Position numbers and translations under genes: made by a program. From assembly GCF_043641665.1 (NCBI RefSeq), contig NC_092195.1, forward strand, positions 18,496,774 through 18,560,773: a stretch of DNA of 64,000 bases, read 5' to 3'. Shown in pieces: positions 25,801 to 33,200 of the stretch (its first letter is position 1; every line of letters starts with the position of its first letter). This stretch comes from Enoplosus armatus. Taxonomy: Eukaryota; Chordata; Actinopteri; Centrarchiformes; Enoplosidae. A model generated the notes under the pieces. The model had not been told where the DNA came from. It saw only the letters and a list, made by a program, of their open reading frames with translations, and did no database searches.

Positions 25801-27767
25801 CTGTCCCACCCGACCCCACCCTACTGAACGCGCTAATGCACTAACGCACACTCCCGGGTGCTCGCACACCACCACGTAAACTTTTGCTGCTGTCATGTAG
25901 AAACTTTGAAGCTCAGTGGTTTTCATGTTTGAATTAAAGATGACGTCACCTCCTGAGGGCTGTGAACGCTTTCCGACCGTTTGAGAATAAACACGATGCG
26001 GTCGAGCTAAAACCTGACAGATGACATTATGAAGATGCAAGGACAACATATTATAAACAGTGTATTAATGATTAATGATGTATGAATGATGAATGATCAT
26101 TGGTTCAAGTATTGAATTTTATTTCAAATGAGAATTGTTTATGATTTTGTGGCTCAGTCTTATCACCTATTTAATGTAGTTTTAAACAATTAGGTGATAA
26201 ATTGATTAGTTGATTGACAGAAAATTAATTGGCAACCATTTTATTTTGTAATCGATTAATCGTTTAATATTGTTTTATAATTATATATTCATAATAACAA
26301 TGAGAAAGGAATCACTCGGAGTGATACAGAGGATCACTTCTCAGTTGATTTGCTGCTTGTCTTTGTGTTAAGTGAGTGAACCGAGTGTGAAACGAATGAT
26401 TAATCAAGAGATAATCAACAGATTAATGAATAATAAAAATAATCAGTAGTTGCTGCCCTAGATCAATGCTTTACTGCGGTTTTATGCAGTTTTTATAAAG
26501 CAAATGAATCCACACAAACCTTTTACAGTTAAATAGTTTCATAGAAATTCTTTGTGTGTAGTTTTCATTAGTTTGTAGGTTCATTGTGTCCGTGTGTGTG
26601 TGATGTGCTCTTTGTTTGTTTAGGAGTAATATGATCATGTAGTGTTTAAACTACTGATGTGTATCTAATGTGATGCACATCAGTAACATGAGTTCACCTC
26701 CACAGTCAAGTTATCCTCAGCTGATGTTTCCTGTGTGCTCCTGCAGGGGGCGGCGTCGGGGTCCAAACTAAAGAGGCCGACGTTCCACTCGAGCCGAGGC
26801 TCGCTGACCGGAGAGAACGGAGGAACGACACACTCCAGCAAACCATCACGAACTGGTGAGACAACGCACACACATCTGTGCTGAACACCCATTTTATGTC
26901 CATCAAATGTGTAAATTAAAAAAAGAGTTTTTCACTTCATCAGCTAATTCTCATTCTCAGCCAAGCCAGTGGCTCTGTGAGGCTGTACTGCTGCACAGTG
27001 GTGCTTTGAGCTGACATCCTGCTAACATCAGCATGTTAGCATGCTGATGTTAGCAGGATTAAAGTTTGACCCGATGATTGCGCTCGTCAAAAAGTCAAAG
27101 GCTCACCAAAGTTATTACAAGTCAAATTTCATGCCAATCGTATCCAATAATTGTCGAGACATTTCACTTAAAACCACAAATGGTGGCGTTAGAACAAAGG
27201 TTTGTGTCGAGATGTTGAGATATCTCACTGGTATCTGTGAAAACTTCAACCATCCAGTTGCGCCAGATAAAAAGTCAGAAGTTCACCAGAATCATTAGGA
27301 TTCATCCTCTGAGGACCGTGAATGTCTGACACATCATCTGATAGTTGTTGAGATATTTCAGCCTGGACCAAAGTGGTGGACCGAGTGACCAGCGTTACCA
27401 TCCGTAAAGAAAAGTTATGTTACAATAACTTTAAACCTAAATGTGATTCATTAGAAACAAATGCTCATATTTTGACGAAACCAAGACATATTTAGCAAAT
27501 ATTCTCCGTTCCGTCTTCCTGGCAGATCCGAAGCGAGGGGCGTCCACAGCCAGCGGCCCGACCAGCCGAGCCGGCAGCCGGACGGGCAGCAGAGCCAGCA
27601 GTCGGCGCGGCAGCGATGCCTCGGACGCATCGGAGCTACAGGACGCTCGCTCCGTCTGCTCTGACGCCTCGGACACCCCACGACGACCCGGGGCCAAACC
27701 CTCCAAGATTCCCACCATCTCCAAAAAGGCCCCCAGCCCAAAGACCCCGGGGTCTGCGAGGAAATAA
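857..27767 (+). CDS. macf1: Spectraplakin MACF1/ACF7, 3' part of gene (37 exons plus 3 cassettes)
   Basis: This gene encodes a giant cytolinker that joins actin filaments to microtubules. The 37 exons resolved here join without a phase break into 2092 codons plus a stop. Three frame-preserving cassettes could add 68 more. Order: about 15 spectrin repeats (WL.xxE helix-A motifs recur about every 110 residues), then two EF-hands (loops [12 protein letters not shown] and [12 protein letters not shown]), then a GAS2 domain (QCKCAKRF to VKNDPCR). The tail is basic and Ser/Arg-rich, with a serine ladder and the EB-binding motif SKIP. The paralogue DST shares this architecture. The tail reads [14 protein letters not shown], which is MACF1-like, and a BMP8-type gene lies downstream, as MACF1-BMP8A does in human. 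The actin-binding, plakin and early spectrin parts lie upstream of the window. The first exon here starts in phase 0 after a clear ctccag acceptor. Confidence 0.95.
1926..2085 (+). CDS. macf1: macf1 exon, spectrin repeat helix A ([13 protein letters not shown])
   Basis: The exon is 160 nt and its donor is aag/gtaccg. The helix-A motif [19 protein letters not shown] opens a new repeat. The acceptor is preceded by a (CTC)n-rich pyrimidine tract. Confidence 0.93.
2646..2972 (+). CDS. macf1: macf1 exon, spectrin repeats ([16 protein letters not shown])
   Basis: The exon is 327 nt (109 codons) and phase 0 at both ends. It spans the end of one repeat and the start of the next ([17 protein letters not shown]). 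A (CA)n tract sits directly before the acceptor ctcccag. Confidence 0.93.
3425..3509 (+). CDS. macf1: macf1 exon, spectrin repeat ([14 protein letters not shown])
   Basis: This 85-nt exon has acceptor cccctcag. Its last base G is completed by GT in the exon at 4195 to encode Gly. Confidence 0.9.
4195..4421 (+). CDS. macf1: macf1 exon, spectrin repeat ([17 protein letters not shown])
   Basis: The exon is 227 nt, with acceptor ctcctgcag and donor aag/gtgggg. It carries [17 protein letters not shown] followed by [14 protein letters not shown], which is helix A of the next repeat. Confidence 0.93.
5404..5610 (+). CDS. macf1: macf1 exon, spectrin repeat ([20 protein letters not shown])
   Basis: The exon is 207 nt (69 codons), phase 0 at both ends, with acceptor cttttgcag and donor cag/gtactg. 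It encodes helices B and C of a repeat. Confidence 0.93.
5718..5945 (+). CDS. macf1: macf1 exon, spectrin repeat ([19 protein letters not shown])
   Basis: The exon is 228 nt (76 codons), phase 0, with acceptor ctttcag and donor ata/gtgagt. The preceding intron is only about 107 nt. Confidence 0.93.
6135..6353 (+). CDS. macf1: macf1 exon, spectrin repeat ([15 protein letters not shown])
   Basis: The exon is 219 nt, phase 0, with acceptor tctgcag and donor agg/gtaaga. It contains the helix-A motif [18 protein letters not shown]. Confidence 0.93.
6468..6671 (+). CDS. macf1: macf1 exon, spectrin repeat ([20 protein letters not shown])
   Basis: The exon is 204 nt, phase 0, with acceptor ctctccag and donor cag/gtacgt. 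It ends in [10 protein letters not shown], immediately before the micro-exon. Confidence 0.93.
6872..6917 (+). repeat. 23-bp tandem duplication in macf1 intron
   Basis: Two adjacent copies of a 23-bp unit beginning gtaaatagtaatttg occur here. This is a simple local duplication inside the intron upstream of the micro-exon. Confidence 0.85.
7667..7675 (+). CDS. macf1: macf1 9-nt micro-exon encoding Leu-Val-Glu
   Basis: CTGGTAGAG lies between acceptor acccag and donor gtaaga and is phase 0 at both ends. It joins ...SQSAQ to FHDK.... From memory, human MACF1 has three residues (ITE) at this junction, so the exon is expected to be constitutive or nearly so. About 250 nt of pyrimidine-rich intron precedes it. 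Confidence 0.8.
8558..8783 (+). CDS. macf1: macf1 exon, spectrin repeat ([19 protein letters not shown])
   Basis: The exon is 226 nt, with acceptor ccgtccccag and donor G/gtgagt. It leaves one G for the Ala codon completed in the exon at 9670. It contains [11 protein letters not shown]. Confidence 0.93.
8784..9669 (+). other. macf1 intron, no feature seen
   Basis: This is an 886-nt intron. I see only AT-rich sequence and a short GA-rich patch near 9000, with no exon that fits the reading frame. Confidence 0.6.
9670..9896 (+). CDS. macf1: macf1 exon, spectrin repeat ([18 protein letters not shown])
   Basis: The exon is 227 nt, with acceptor ctcttccag and donor gag/gtatgg. It encodes [20 protein letters not shown] (start of a repeat) and ends in IKQQIEAAE, a run shared closely with mammalian MACF1. 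Confidence 0.94.
10018..10140 (+). CDS. macf1: macf1 exon, spectrin repeat ([20 protein letters not shown])
   Basis: The exon is 123 nt, phase 0, with acceptor tccaatag and donor gag/gtgaga. It contains [17 protein letters not shown], a highly recognisable MACF1 segment. Confidence 0.95.
10273..10374 (+). CDS. macf1: macf1 exon, spectrin repeat ([20 protein letters not shown])
   Basis: The exon is 102 nt, phase 0, with acceptor gtcccag and donor cag/gtttgt. It ends in SVQYQDALQ. Confidence 0.94.
10529..10630 (+). CDS. macf1: macf1 exon, spectrin repeat ([16 protein letters not shown])
   Basis: The exon is 102 nt, phase 0, with acceptor tttccag and donor aag/gtttgc. Confidence 0.94.
10917..11090 (+). 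CDS. macf1: macf1 exon with NAGNAG acceptor ([16 protein letters not shown])
   Basis: The exon is 174 nt if the upstream acceptor is used, and phase 0. Two in-frame acceptors overlap (CAGCAG), so the exon may start at 10917 (with Gln) or 10920 (without it). I chose the longer form because human MACF1, from memory, has a residue at this place (EFKVEVY). The donor is cag/gtaatg. Confidence 0.92.
11338..11493 (+). CDS. macf1: macf1 exon, spectrin repeat ([20 protein letters not shown])
   Basis: The exon is 156 nt, phase 0, with acceptor caccacag and donor cac/gtatgt. It opens a repeat with [19 protein letters not shown]. Confidence 0.95.
11800..11997 (+). CDS. macf1: macf1 exon, spectrin repeat ([20 protein letters not shown])
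   Basis: The exon is 198 nt, phase 0, with acceptor ctgtcccag and donor cag/gtactg. Confidence 0.95.
12334..12462 (+). CDS. macf1: macf1 exon, spectrin repeat ([20 protein letters not shown])
   Basis: The exon is 129 nt, phase 0, with acceptor caccaccag and donor acg/gtaact. It contains SKPTGG-like [15 protein letters not shown]. Confidence 0.95.
12796..12978 (+). CDS. macf1: macf1 exon, spectrin repeat ([20 protein letters not shown])
   Basis: The exon is 183 nt, phase 0, with acceptor ggctgcag and donor aag/gtaaga. Confidence 0.95.
13215..13370 (+). CDS. macf1: macf1 exon, spectrin repeat ([20 protein letters not shown])
   Basis: The exon is 156 nt, phase 0, with acceptor tttccag and donor aag/gtactg. 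It contains [19 protein letters not shown]. Confidence 0.95.
13606..13812 (+). CDS. macf1: macf1 exon, spectrin repeat ([20 protein letters not shown])
   Basis: The exon is 207 nt, phase 0, with acceptor ctgcccag and donor cag/gtactg. It ends in [11 protein letters not shown]. Confidence 0.95.
14202..14321 (+). CDS. macf1: macf1 exon, spectrin repeat ([20 protein letters not shown])
   Basis: The exon is 120 nt, phase 0, with acceptor tttcttcag and donor aag/gtacag. Confidence 0.95.
14451..14620 (+). CDS. macf1: macf1 exon, spectrin repeat ([20 protein letters not shown])
   Basis: The exon is 170 nt, with acceptor ccggtccag and donor ag/gtaaag. It ends mid-codon (AG) within [13 protein letters not shown]. 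The preceding intron is only 129 nt. Confidence 0.95.
14732..14891 (+). CDS. macf1: macf1 exon, spectrin repeat ([20 protein letters not shown])
   Basis: The exon is 160 nt, with acceptor cgtccag and donor aag/gtgtgt. It contains [20 protein letters not shown], nearly identical to the mammalian protein as I recall it. Confidence 0.95.
15016..15210 (+). CDS. macf1: macf1 exon, spectrin repeat ([20 protein letters not shown])
   Basis: The exon is 195 nt, phase 0, with acceptor acctgcag and donor cag/gtcaga. Confidence 0.95.
15349..15621 (+). CDS. macf1: macf1 exon, spectrin repeat ([20 protein letters not shown])
   Basis: The exon is 273 nt (91 codons), phase 0, with acceptor ctccttcag and donor gag/gtgagg. 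It contains [16 protein letters not shown]. Confidence 0.95.
15906..16094 (+). CDS. macf1: macf1 exon, last spectrin repeat ([20 protein letters not shown])
   Basis: The exon is 189 nt, phase 0, with acceptor ctctacag and donor cag/gtgggt. It carries [20 protein letters not shown]. Confidence 0.95.
16245..16356 (+). CDS. macf1: macf1 exon, linker after spectrin array ([20 protein letters not shown])
   Basis: The exon is 112 nt, with acceptor gttctcag and donor C/gtaagt. The conserved block KVTKTYKRK is followed by a diverged linker. Confidence 0.95.
16527..16690 (+). CDS. macf1: macf1 exon with poly-Gln tract, then [19 protein letters not shown]
   Basis: The exon is 164 nt, with acceptor cctctaaag and donor gag/gtatct. 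Eleven glutamines (five in two short CAA-containing blocks, then a CAG run) open the exon. The conserved helix [20 protein letters not shown] then leads into the EF-hands. Mammalian MACF1, from memory, has a Ser/Pro-rich linker here. Confidence 0.93.
16796..16958 (+). CDS. macf1: macf1 exon, EF-hand 1
   Basis: The exon is 163 nt, with acceptor ttttcag and donor A/gtaggt. It contains [19 protein letters not shown] and the canonical calcium loop [12 protein letters not shown]. The Lys codon is split across the intron (A/AG). Confidence 0.97.
17054..17208 (+). CDS. macf1: macf1 exon, EF-hand 2
   Basis: The exon is 155 nt, with acceptor ctgtgcag and donor gag/gtacga. It contains [15 protein letters not shown], the calcium loop [12 protein letters not shown], and [20 protein letters not shown]. 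Confidence 0.97.
17385..17459 (+). CDS. macf1: macf1 exon, start of GAS2 domain
   Basis: The exon is 75 nt, phase 0, with acceptor ttgtgcag and donor cgg/gtaagt. It encodes [20 protein letters not shown] and ENKYR, the N-terminal part of the GAS2 microtubule-binding fold. Confidence 0.96.
17460..19137 (+). other. macf1 intron inside GAS2 domain, no feature seen
   Basis: This is 1.7 kb of AT-rich intron without a supportable exon. It ends in attgtag before the 18-nt micro-exon. Confidence 0.6.
19138..19155 (+). CDS. macf1: macf1 18-nt cassette micro-exon (FFLGNQ) in GAS2 domain
   Basis: TTC TTC CTC GGA AAC CAG sits between acceptor attgtag and donor gtaaag and is phase 0 at both ends. Inclusion turns ENKYR-FGDSQQ into ENKYR-FFLGNQ-FGDSQQ. 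A six-residue FFLGNQ insert of this kind is known in spectraplakin isoforms (established knowledge, from memory). Confidence 0.85.
19993..20110 (+). CDS. macf1: macf1 exon, core of GAS2 domain
   Basis: The exon is 118 nt, with acceptor tcctcag and donor G/gtgagt. It encodes [20 protein letters not shown], then [19 protein letters not shown], the C-terminal GAS2 signature. Confidence 0.97.
20131..20176 (+). repeat. (CA)n microsatellite
   Basis: An interrupted CA dinucleotide tract starts about 20 nt downstream of the GAS2 exon donor site. Confidence 0.9.
21312..21374 (+). CDS. macf1: macf1 63-nt cassette exon ([20 protein letters not shown])
   Basis: The exon is 63 nt, with acceptor tttccccag and donor G/gttgga. 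It is flanked by phase-1 junctions, so inclusion (AGA-G/TG...ATA-G/CT) or skipping both keep the frame into [12 protein letters not shown]. The Ser-rich peptide resembles the optional segment after NDPCR in DST isoforms (HHGSKMLRSESNSSI, from memory). Confidence 0.78.
   Translation, partial: CNIQDLRFSAPIPVAPSHLV
21435..21465 (+). repeat. (CTT)n repeat in intron
   Basis: A run of TTC triplets lies 60 nt downstream of the 63-nt cassette exon. Confidence 0.9.
21758..21854 (+). repeat. Long (GT)n microsatellite
   Basis: This is about 97 nt of nearly uninterrupted GT, the longest dinucleotide tract in the window. It lies within the macf1 intron that follows the 63-nt cassette. Confidence 0.95.
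22003..22036 (+). repeat. (TCCG)n tetranucleotide repeat
   Basis: Tandem ATCC units pass into GTCC units, which then repeat without interruption. Confidence 0.9.
22090..22113 (+). repeat. (GT)n microsatellite
   Basis: This is a short GT dinucleotide run. Confidence 0.85.
22841..22896 (+). repeat. (CT)n microsatellite
   Basis: This is a perfect CT run of about 56 nt in a pyrimidine-rich stretch of macf1 intron. Confidence 0.95.
23270..23874. mobile_element. TTAA-flanked MITE-like inverted-repeat element
   Basis: Terminal inverted repeats begin TTAAAGGAATGGTTCAACAT at the left, and the reverse complement of the right end is TTAAAGGAATAGTTCAACAT. Both arms continue into TTTGGGA. A TTAA sits at each end. 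The element is about 605 bp with no transposase ORF, so it would be non-autonomous. TTAA targets are typical of piggyBac-type elements, but the superfamily is my inference. Confidence 0.75.
24388..24605 (+). CDS. macf1: macf1 exon, Arg/Ser-rich tail ([20 protein letters not shown])
   Basis: The exon is 218 nt, with acceptor tctcttcag and donor agg/gtaaga. It carries [20 protein letters not shown] followed by a low-complexity Ser/Ala/Pro/Thr stretch. It is the start of the basic microtubule-binding tail. Confidence 0.95.
24606..25504 (+). other. macf1 intron, no coding feature seen
   Basis: The sequence is AT-rich with an A-run near 25434. I see no splice-competent exon in frame before the cassette at 25636. 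Confidence 0.6.
25505..25635 (+). repeat. CCCT/CCTT simple repeat forming a polypyrimidine tract
   Basis: Tandem CCCT then CCTT units fill almost the whole stretch up to the acceptor ccttcag at 25635. The repeat therefore serves as the polypyrimidine tract of the following cassette exon. Confidence 0.9.
25636..25758 (+). CDS. macf1: macf1 123-nt cassette exon ([20 protein letters not shown])
   Basis: The exon is 123 nt (41 codons), phase 0 at both ends, with acceptor ttcag and donor gag/gtaaca. It encodes [18 protein letters not shown] and a CHCC cluster. The core resembles an optional tail segment of the paralogue DST (NYGKPWLTNSK, from memory), which argues that it is a real ancient exon. 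Skipping keeps the frame. Confidence 0.72.
26190..26462. repeat. Dispersed repeat, AATCGATTAATCG family
   Basis: The arms read gattagttgattgacagaaa and taatcgattaatcg, ending in ataatcagtagttgctgccc. This is one of at least seven related copies in the window. I recognise it as a common interspersed repeat of spiny-rayed fishes. Confidence 0.7.
26747..26855 (+). CDS. macf1: macf1 exon, tail ([20 protein letters not shown])
   Basis: The exon is 109 nt, with acceptor tcctgcag and donor G/gtgaga. [11 protein letters not shown] distinguishes MACF1 from DST (KLRLPGYLS there, from memory). Confidence 0.95.
26960..27395. repeat. Dispersed repeat with perfect 20-bp hairpin
   Basis: The stretch contains the palindrome at 27016-27059 and repeated blocks such as gtcaaaggctcaccaaagtt and ttgttgagatatttcagcct. 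I recognise these as a frequent teleost repeat. It lies in the last macf1 intron and is non-coding. Confidence 0.75.
27526..27767 (+). CDS. macf1: macf1 terminal coding exon, GSR ladder and SKIP motif
   Basis: The exon is 242 nt, with acceptor cctggcag, ending in TAA at 27765-27767. Serines spaced every four residues ([17 protein letters not shown], 27564-27623) form the GSR region. SKIP at 27702-27713 is an SxIP EB-binding motif. The protein ends KTPGSARK. Confidence 0.97.
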
Positions 27768-28948
27768 CACCAGCCACAGAGAAACTGGAGCAGAACCGTC
27801 ACCCCTCCGAGGGGGGACTGCTATCGCCAGCCTTGTTGGGTGTACCAACTCTTCAATCTGAAGTCCATTCTTAGGGCTTTGTGCACTATGATTGACATTT
27901 CCCAGGGGAAAGGAGATAGGATGAGTGACTCTCCCTCTCCCTCTTTCCCCGGTCTCATAAACAGACTGAAAACAAGAGGAGAGGAGTTCTGGTCTGGCAG
28001 TTCCAGGCCAGAGTCTGTGGGGTCGAAAGCGACTTTTCCCCTTTAAGAAGCGACCCCATTTTGCCTTCCAATCTCCTGCTTTGTCTTTCAAAAAGTTCCC
28101 CACCAGCGTGGAACCAAACACCAACGGACTTGACGTGATGCTGCCTTACTTTGTGTTACTCTCTTCTGTCCCGATCAGACAGAGCGACAGACAAAGTCTT
28201 TAAACTGCTTTATACCACACTGACACACAAACACACACTTTTTGACACAGAGGCGGGGGAGGGAGTGGGACACACCGCCACCACCACGGCTACAAAAACA
28301 CAAAGAAAATGCTCAAATGACATTCAGGAAACAAAAAAAAAAAAAGAATTGTGGGTTATTATTTTGGCTTGTGGGTCAGATGCCTCAACGATGAGTTAAA
28401 AAAGAAAATATGCAACGACTGCCATGTCGCTTCCTCCTGACTGGTTGGCGAGAAAAAGAGTCACCTCAGCAGATCTGCAGACAGACACCACGTGTGGAGA
28501 GCTCAGGAGGCGGGAAACGCTGTCCGACACACACACACACACACACACCGGCTAACCTCAGACTCAGAGGATCGGTGGTGGTGACGGTGGCGGTGCTGCT
28601 GCTGCTGAGGGCAAACACTCACACACTCGAACACCGCAGAGCAGACTCCTCCCGACCGCTGGAACGTCAAGATCAGCCTCGTGTGTGCATTTCAGCAAAG
28701 GGCGGTGTGGTTTTGTCACATGCCGGCGTAACAATCCAACACACAAAAATCACAAACTGGCAATAGAAAAGACTATTTTTATGGCGACACACTCAACTAA
28801 CAGCACATTACTGACAATATACGACATGTGTAACCTAACCCGATGTTAATGACCGTGTTCGCGGAGTTCGACAACCAGCATGCACTAATTGTCTCTTCCT
28901 CTGCAGTTCCACCTTAATGTCTACACTGTGTTGCCCTTAGCAACCCAG

Positions 28949-28951
<3 letters not shown>

Positions 28952-28986
<35 letters not shown>
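28952..28986 (+). repeat. (CA)n microsatellite in probable macf1 3'UTR
   Basis: This is a perfect CA run. A shorter one lies at 28529-28549. Confidence 0.9.
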
Positions 28987-28988
<2 letters not shown>

Positions 28989-29847
28989 AAGGTGGTGTGT
29001 ATCGTGTGTGTCATTGTTACAGGAAATGATATGAGGTCATTGACTTGAGTCACTGTATGCAAAAATTTTAATTTGCGAATGTCATTTTGTTTTTCTTCTC
29101 GTTGTTTTCTGGTTAATTTATAATCCAGTTGTACTTTTGTTATCTAGCTTGAAAGAAAAAAATCTATTTATTTTTCAGTTTCATGTCATATCACCATTTC
29201 ACGGAGAGTGATTTAGTATTATGGTTAAAGAAATTGTGATTTTTGTACCAAGAAAATGTCCGCGCCGCTCTTTGACATTATTTGTGTGTGTTTCTACTTC
29301 ATTGTAACATTACATCATCCACTAGGTCACTGATTCTAGTGGCAGCCTTGTTTGTTCATTTTTCTTTTTTTTTTGCTAATGACTACAATTCCCAGACCAC
29401 GACCAAAGGGGTTTGCCCTTCATGTGTAGAGAGAACTACAAATATGAATGACAGGAGACTTGGGCAGAGTGGACCAATGAGAGCGGGTTTCCTCCCTCAC
29501 GTCCCTCCCCAGCGTTTCTTCTTCTAGGCTTTTTTTTTTTTCAAATGTCCTGTCGTTGATGGGGCCGAGTTGTCTCTGTGTTATCTCAGTGTAAGAGATG
29601 AAGTTTATGGAAAAAAACAAATGAAATTACATTAAGAAAGAAGACATCTTAAGGTGATTTTTATTTATTTATTGTCTCTCTGAGGGGATTCGGGGCGCAG
29701 GAGACGAGTCCGCCACCTTTTGATGCTGTGCTACTCTCAGTGTGATGATGAGGACATGGAGGGGGGGACGGGTGTTACTAGGAGTCAATTGTGTAAAAGT
29801 AAAACAAAAAACTAAAAATTATAAACAATTTTTTGTTCTGTTTTTGT

Positions 29848-29853
29848 ATTAAA
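29848..29853 (+). other. macf1: Candidate poly(A) signal ATTAAA for macf1
   Basis: An ATTAAA hexamer lies about 25 nt before a T/G-rich downstream element (tgtctcttgtctttgatttg). It is the first convincing hexamer plus downstream-element pair after the stop. Confidence 0.45.
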
Positions 29854-29980
29854 AAATATGCTTGCAGTAAAACTGTCTCTTGTCTTTGATTTGTTTGGTT
29901 TATTTTTGTATTTGTGCGCAACAAGTCTGAAAGTTTGTGTGTGAAAGTATGTGTGCTGTGTGTAAAGGTGGGTAATATTA

Positions 29981-30252
29981 GAGCTGAAATTATTAGTCTA
30001 TTAATCGATTAGTCAATTGGCAGAAACTTAATGGGCATAAATGGCTATTTTGGTAATCGATTAATCGTTAAAGTAATTTAAGCAAATTGCCAAAATTCAC
30101 TGGTTCCAACTTCTCAACATGTTGGTTTTCTTTGTCCTCTGCGATGAAGTTGAATCTTTTCCGAATGTTTGGGAACTTGATGGCATTTTACAGACTAAAT
30201 GATTAATGGATTAATTGAGAAAATAAATATCAGATTAATCAATAGCTCTAGG
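29981..30252. repeat. Dispersed repeat, AATCGATTAATCG family
   Basis: Contains taatcgattagtcaattggc and gtaatcgattaatcgttaaa. It ends in gattaatcaatagctctagg. This is the same family as at 26190. Confidence 0.7.
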
Positions 30253-33200
30253 CAACATTTAAGAGAATGTGGGCTAATAGACACATAATGTACAATTTTT
30301 ATTATGACATAATTGTATTTATTATTTGTGTTGGTATGCATATAGATAGATAGAAACATGTTTTATGTGTTGGAGTGATGAACTGTTTCCTGCATGATCT
30401 GTTTTTTATAATAGTACGAGTAGCGATGTTTGTGTTTTACGTATATATTTATGCATGATACAGTTAATTTTCTCATTTTTTATGATTTTAATTAGTTTTA
30501 TTTAGTCTTTTAGTGTTGTATCTGATCAGTTTTTAACAGGCAGTGCGCACATACAAAATTCTTACATAGGACTTTTTTAAAAGTTATGTGTATTTTTATT
30601 TTTTGTATAGATTGGAGAGAGCTAAATGGATGTAATTTGTTAATTCTTCTCTTGTGTGTGCATGTGTGTGCCCACATTCCCTCACGCCTGCAAGCAGACC
30701 TCAGACGGAGGCAGTGACCGGACATTTCTAGATAATTATCCTGTAAAAGATAAGGACATACCCGGTTGGATCTTCACTTCTGTGGACATAGTAGGTAAAC
30801 ACAGGGGAGGTGGTGGTGATGGTTGAAAGTAATTTTAATAATTTGTATATGTCTTCTTCCCCCCCGCTCTGTCTTTGTGATTGTACGTTCTTATTCACCG
30901 TCCCAGTTTATGTTTCTGTGCGAGACAGAAAGGCAGACTTTGAAAATAACTTGGTCCTGTTTATTCGGTGGTTCCACTGGAGATGATGAGGTCTGAGTCC
31001 ACCCTCTGCAGCTGTGTGTACACACACACACTCCTCATTTTCTGTCCACTCTCAATCCATCTCCGCCCGTCCTCCCTGCAGTCCATCTGTCATCCCAGAC
31101 TTCTCTCTCTGATGACAGTCCTCGCTCTGTTCCACCACTTCTGTCTCTCAGGAATGTCATTTTTCATTTCTGTTGGGTTTATATGGTTTTAAGGGCACTC
31201 AGCTCCCCTTCAGTCCCTCTTTTTTTTTTTCTTTTCCGCACTCCTCCTCTTCATCTTCTCTCACTCCGCTCACCATTATCTCTCCAGACAAAACCTCCTA
31301 AAGTTGCAGATGTGCAGAGGAAAGAAAAACAAAATGGGCAGAGCGTTAATTCCTGGCATTTGGGACTCGCCCTTTCAGCCAGGACAAAATGAACCGCGGT
31401 CAGTTTGGTTTGGTCAGTGTTATTCATGCCTTTCAAAGTGACCACAAGTACCAGGCCGCTTTGAAGAAAAGAGTACACAAACACGGGCTGGCACAGGGCT
31501 GAACCTCACTACTATATTTGAGTCATTTCTTCCCTCCAAATCCTTTTGGTTTAGACACACACATGAACCGAGTGTGTTTGCATTAGGCTCGCTTGCAGAG
31601 CAAGCTCGGTAAACTAATGAATGGCTCAACGGGAAATGGTGTTACACAGTGAAACGCAAAAACCTGCCACTTCAGAGCAGAAGTGTTCAAAGTTTTTGTT
31701 TAATGTTAGCTGGATGGCAGACTTGCTTTGGAGTTTGTTGGCTCCAAACCACAGCAATGACAGATGGAGATTTTAGAGCTTTAACTTTAAAAAAAACAAT
31801 TTATCCAAAGTAACAAATGTTCCCACCGCTATGGAGCCCTGAAACTGACAAAAGATATATATATATAACTAAATACATCAATAAATAATACTATAGGTTC
31901 AGTTAAACTGGAGTGAAAAAGGAGCATTTAGCTGGCCGTTCACAGATACCATTCTAATATGTTCATAACATTATCTAAATCTTCAAGAGCTTGTCTCTTT
32001 TGGCCCTATATGGTGTCTCCTTTCACATTTTGTATTTGAGTGATTTAATGTCTTTTTGCTCACAATGTCAAAACAACTTTTTAGTGTTAGCTAGCTAACT
32101 TTCGTGGTATTAGCTTGCCAGCTAAAATGCTTTAGCTACAGTAGCTACTGTTAAAAGAGTTTACACAGTGATCCTACAGTGAGATGTAGTAAAGTATATA
32201 GATGATTAACATTTGTTAACACTGGCTGGTGTATTTTTACAAGGAAAGTTGGCTTTAGCTAGGTAGCTAGCTGAAAAAGCTAGTGATCTGTGTATTTAGC
32301 TGCCATTGTTGCAGGTAAGCTAGCTAGCTAGCCACACAGTCCTCTCAGTATATCCCAAAAAATAGGAAACTTAGGAGTCAAAAAATAAATTGAGTTTTAA
32401 TTTATTTTATAAATGAATTTTCCATTTACTTCATCAACTGATTGGTCGTAAATTAAAGTTAAGCAGCTTTTTTACTAACTGCCTTAAGGTGAAAGGAAAA
32501 GTATAAAGATCTGTAGTTGTTTTTACCCTCCATTTAAGTATTATTTAAGTATTCAGTTATATTTTTAATTTGATAACTTGTTACTGCCTTTTGCCAGTTT
32601 TGGCGTTCCATACTCTGAGATCATCATTTGTAGAGAAATTACGTCCACTTTTGGCCCCTAGCCCCTAGTTGTAAGTAGAGTTGCTATTAAACAGGGCATC
32701 AGGCCACTCGACATCCTTCCCGCCAACCCGCCTGAGACTTGACTTTGAGTAGCTATGAAAGGAAGCAGTCATGAGAAGATCAAAAGATAGATGGGTGGAG
32801 GTAAGAAGGAGAGAGAGATGAGGTCTCCCCAAAGAGACCACTGGGAGGGGTGATGAGGAGATGTAAGCAGCAGAAGGAAGAAGTTTAAAGACTTGAAAGA
32901 GGTCGAGAGGCGGAGGCTGGGAGGGAAACTCCCTCCTGGTTATGAACAACTGTTACACTCTCTGAGCTTCATACACGGGATACTCTCGCTGCTGCACAGC
33001 TCTGCTTTTATTCCCAACAGGCACTGAGAGTGTGCGCGAGGCTGAAGGAGAAACCCCTCGCCTCTCCCAAGGATTACAATCAGGAAACAATTTCCTGGAG
33101 TTATCGTTGTTAAAAATTGGATTAAGAAAGACATCTGGAACCCCAGAGACGTGTGGGAGGGGAGCGGTCCTGAATGGATGAATAAGTACTCAGGGATGAC

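Larger units (their letters stand above)
27768..29875 (+). other. macf1: Probable macf1 3'UTR
   Basis: About 2.1 kb follows the stop without any gene signal. Candidate poly(A) signal ATTAAA at 29848-29853 is followed by a T/GT-rich stretch from 29876. The exact cleavage site is an inference. Confidence 0.55.

Noticed and set aside
857..27767. Assignment to dystonin (DST) instead of MACF1
   Set aside because: The tail motif [11 protein letters not shown], the spectrin-repeat peptides and the neighbouring BMP8-type gene favour MACF1. Two cassettes look DST-like, but that fits shared ancestry.
32080..32340. GCTAGC/TTAGCT-rich stretch as a transposon end
   Set aside because: I could not find matching inverted ends or a target duplication. 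It looks like low-complexity sequence or remnant arms.
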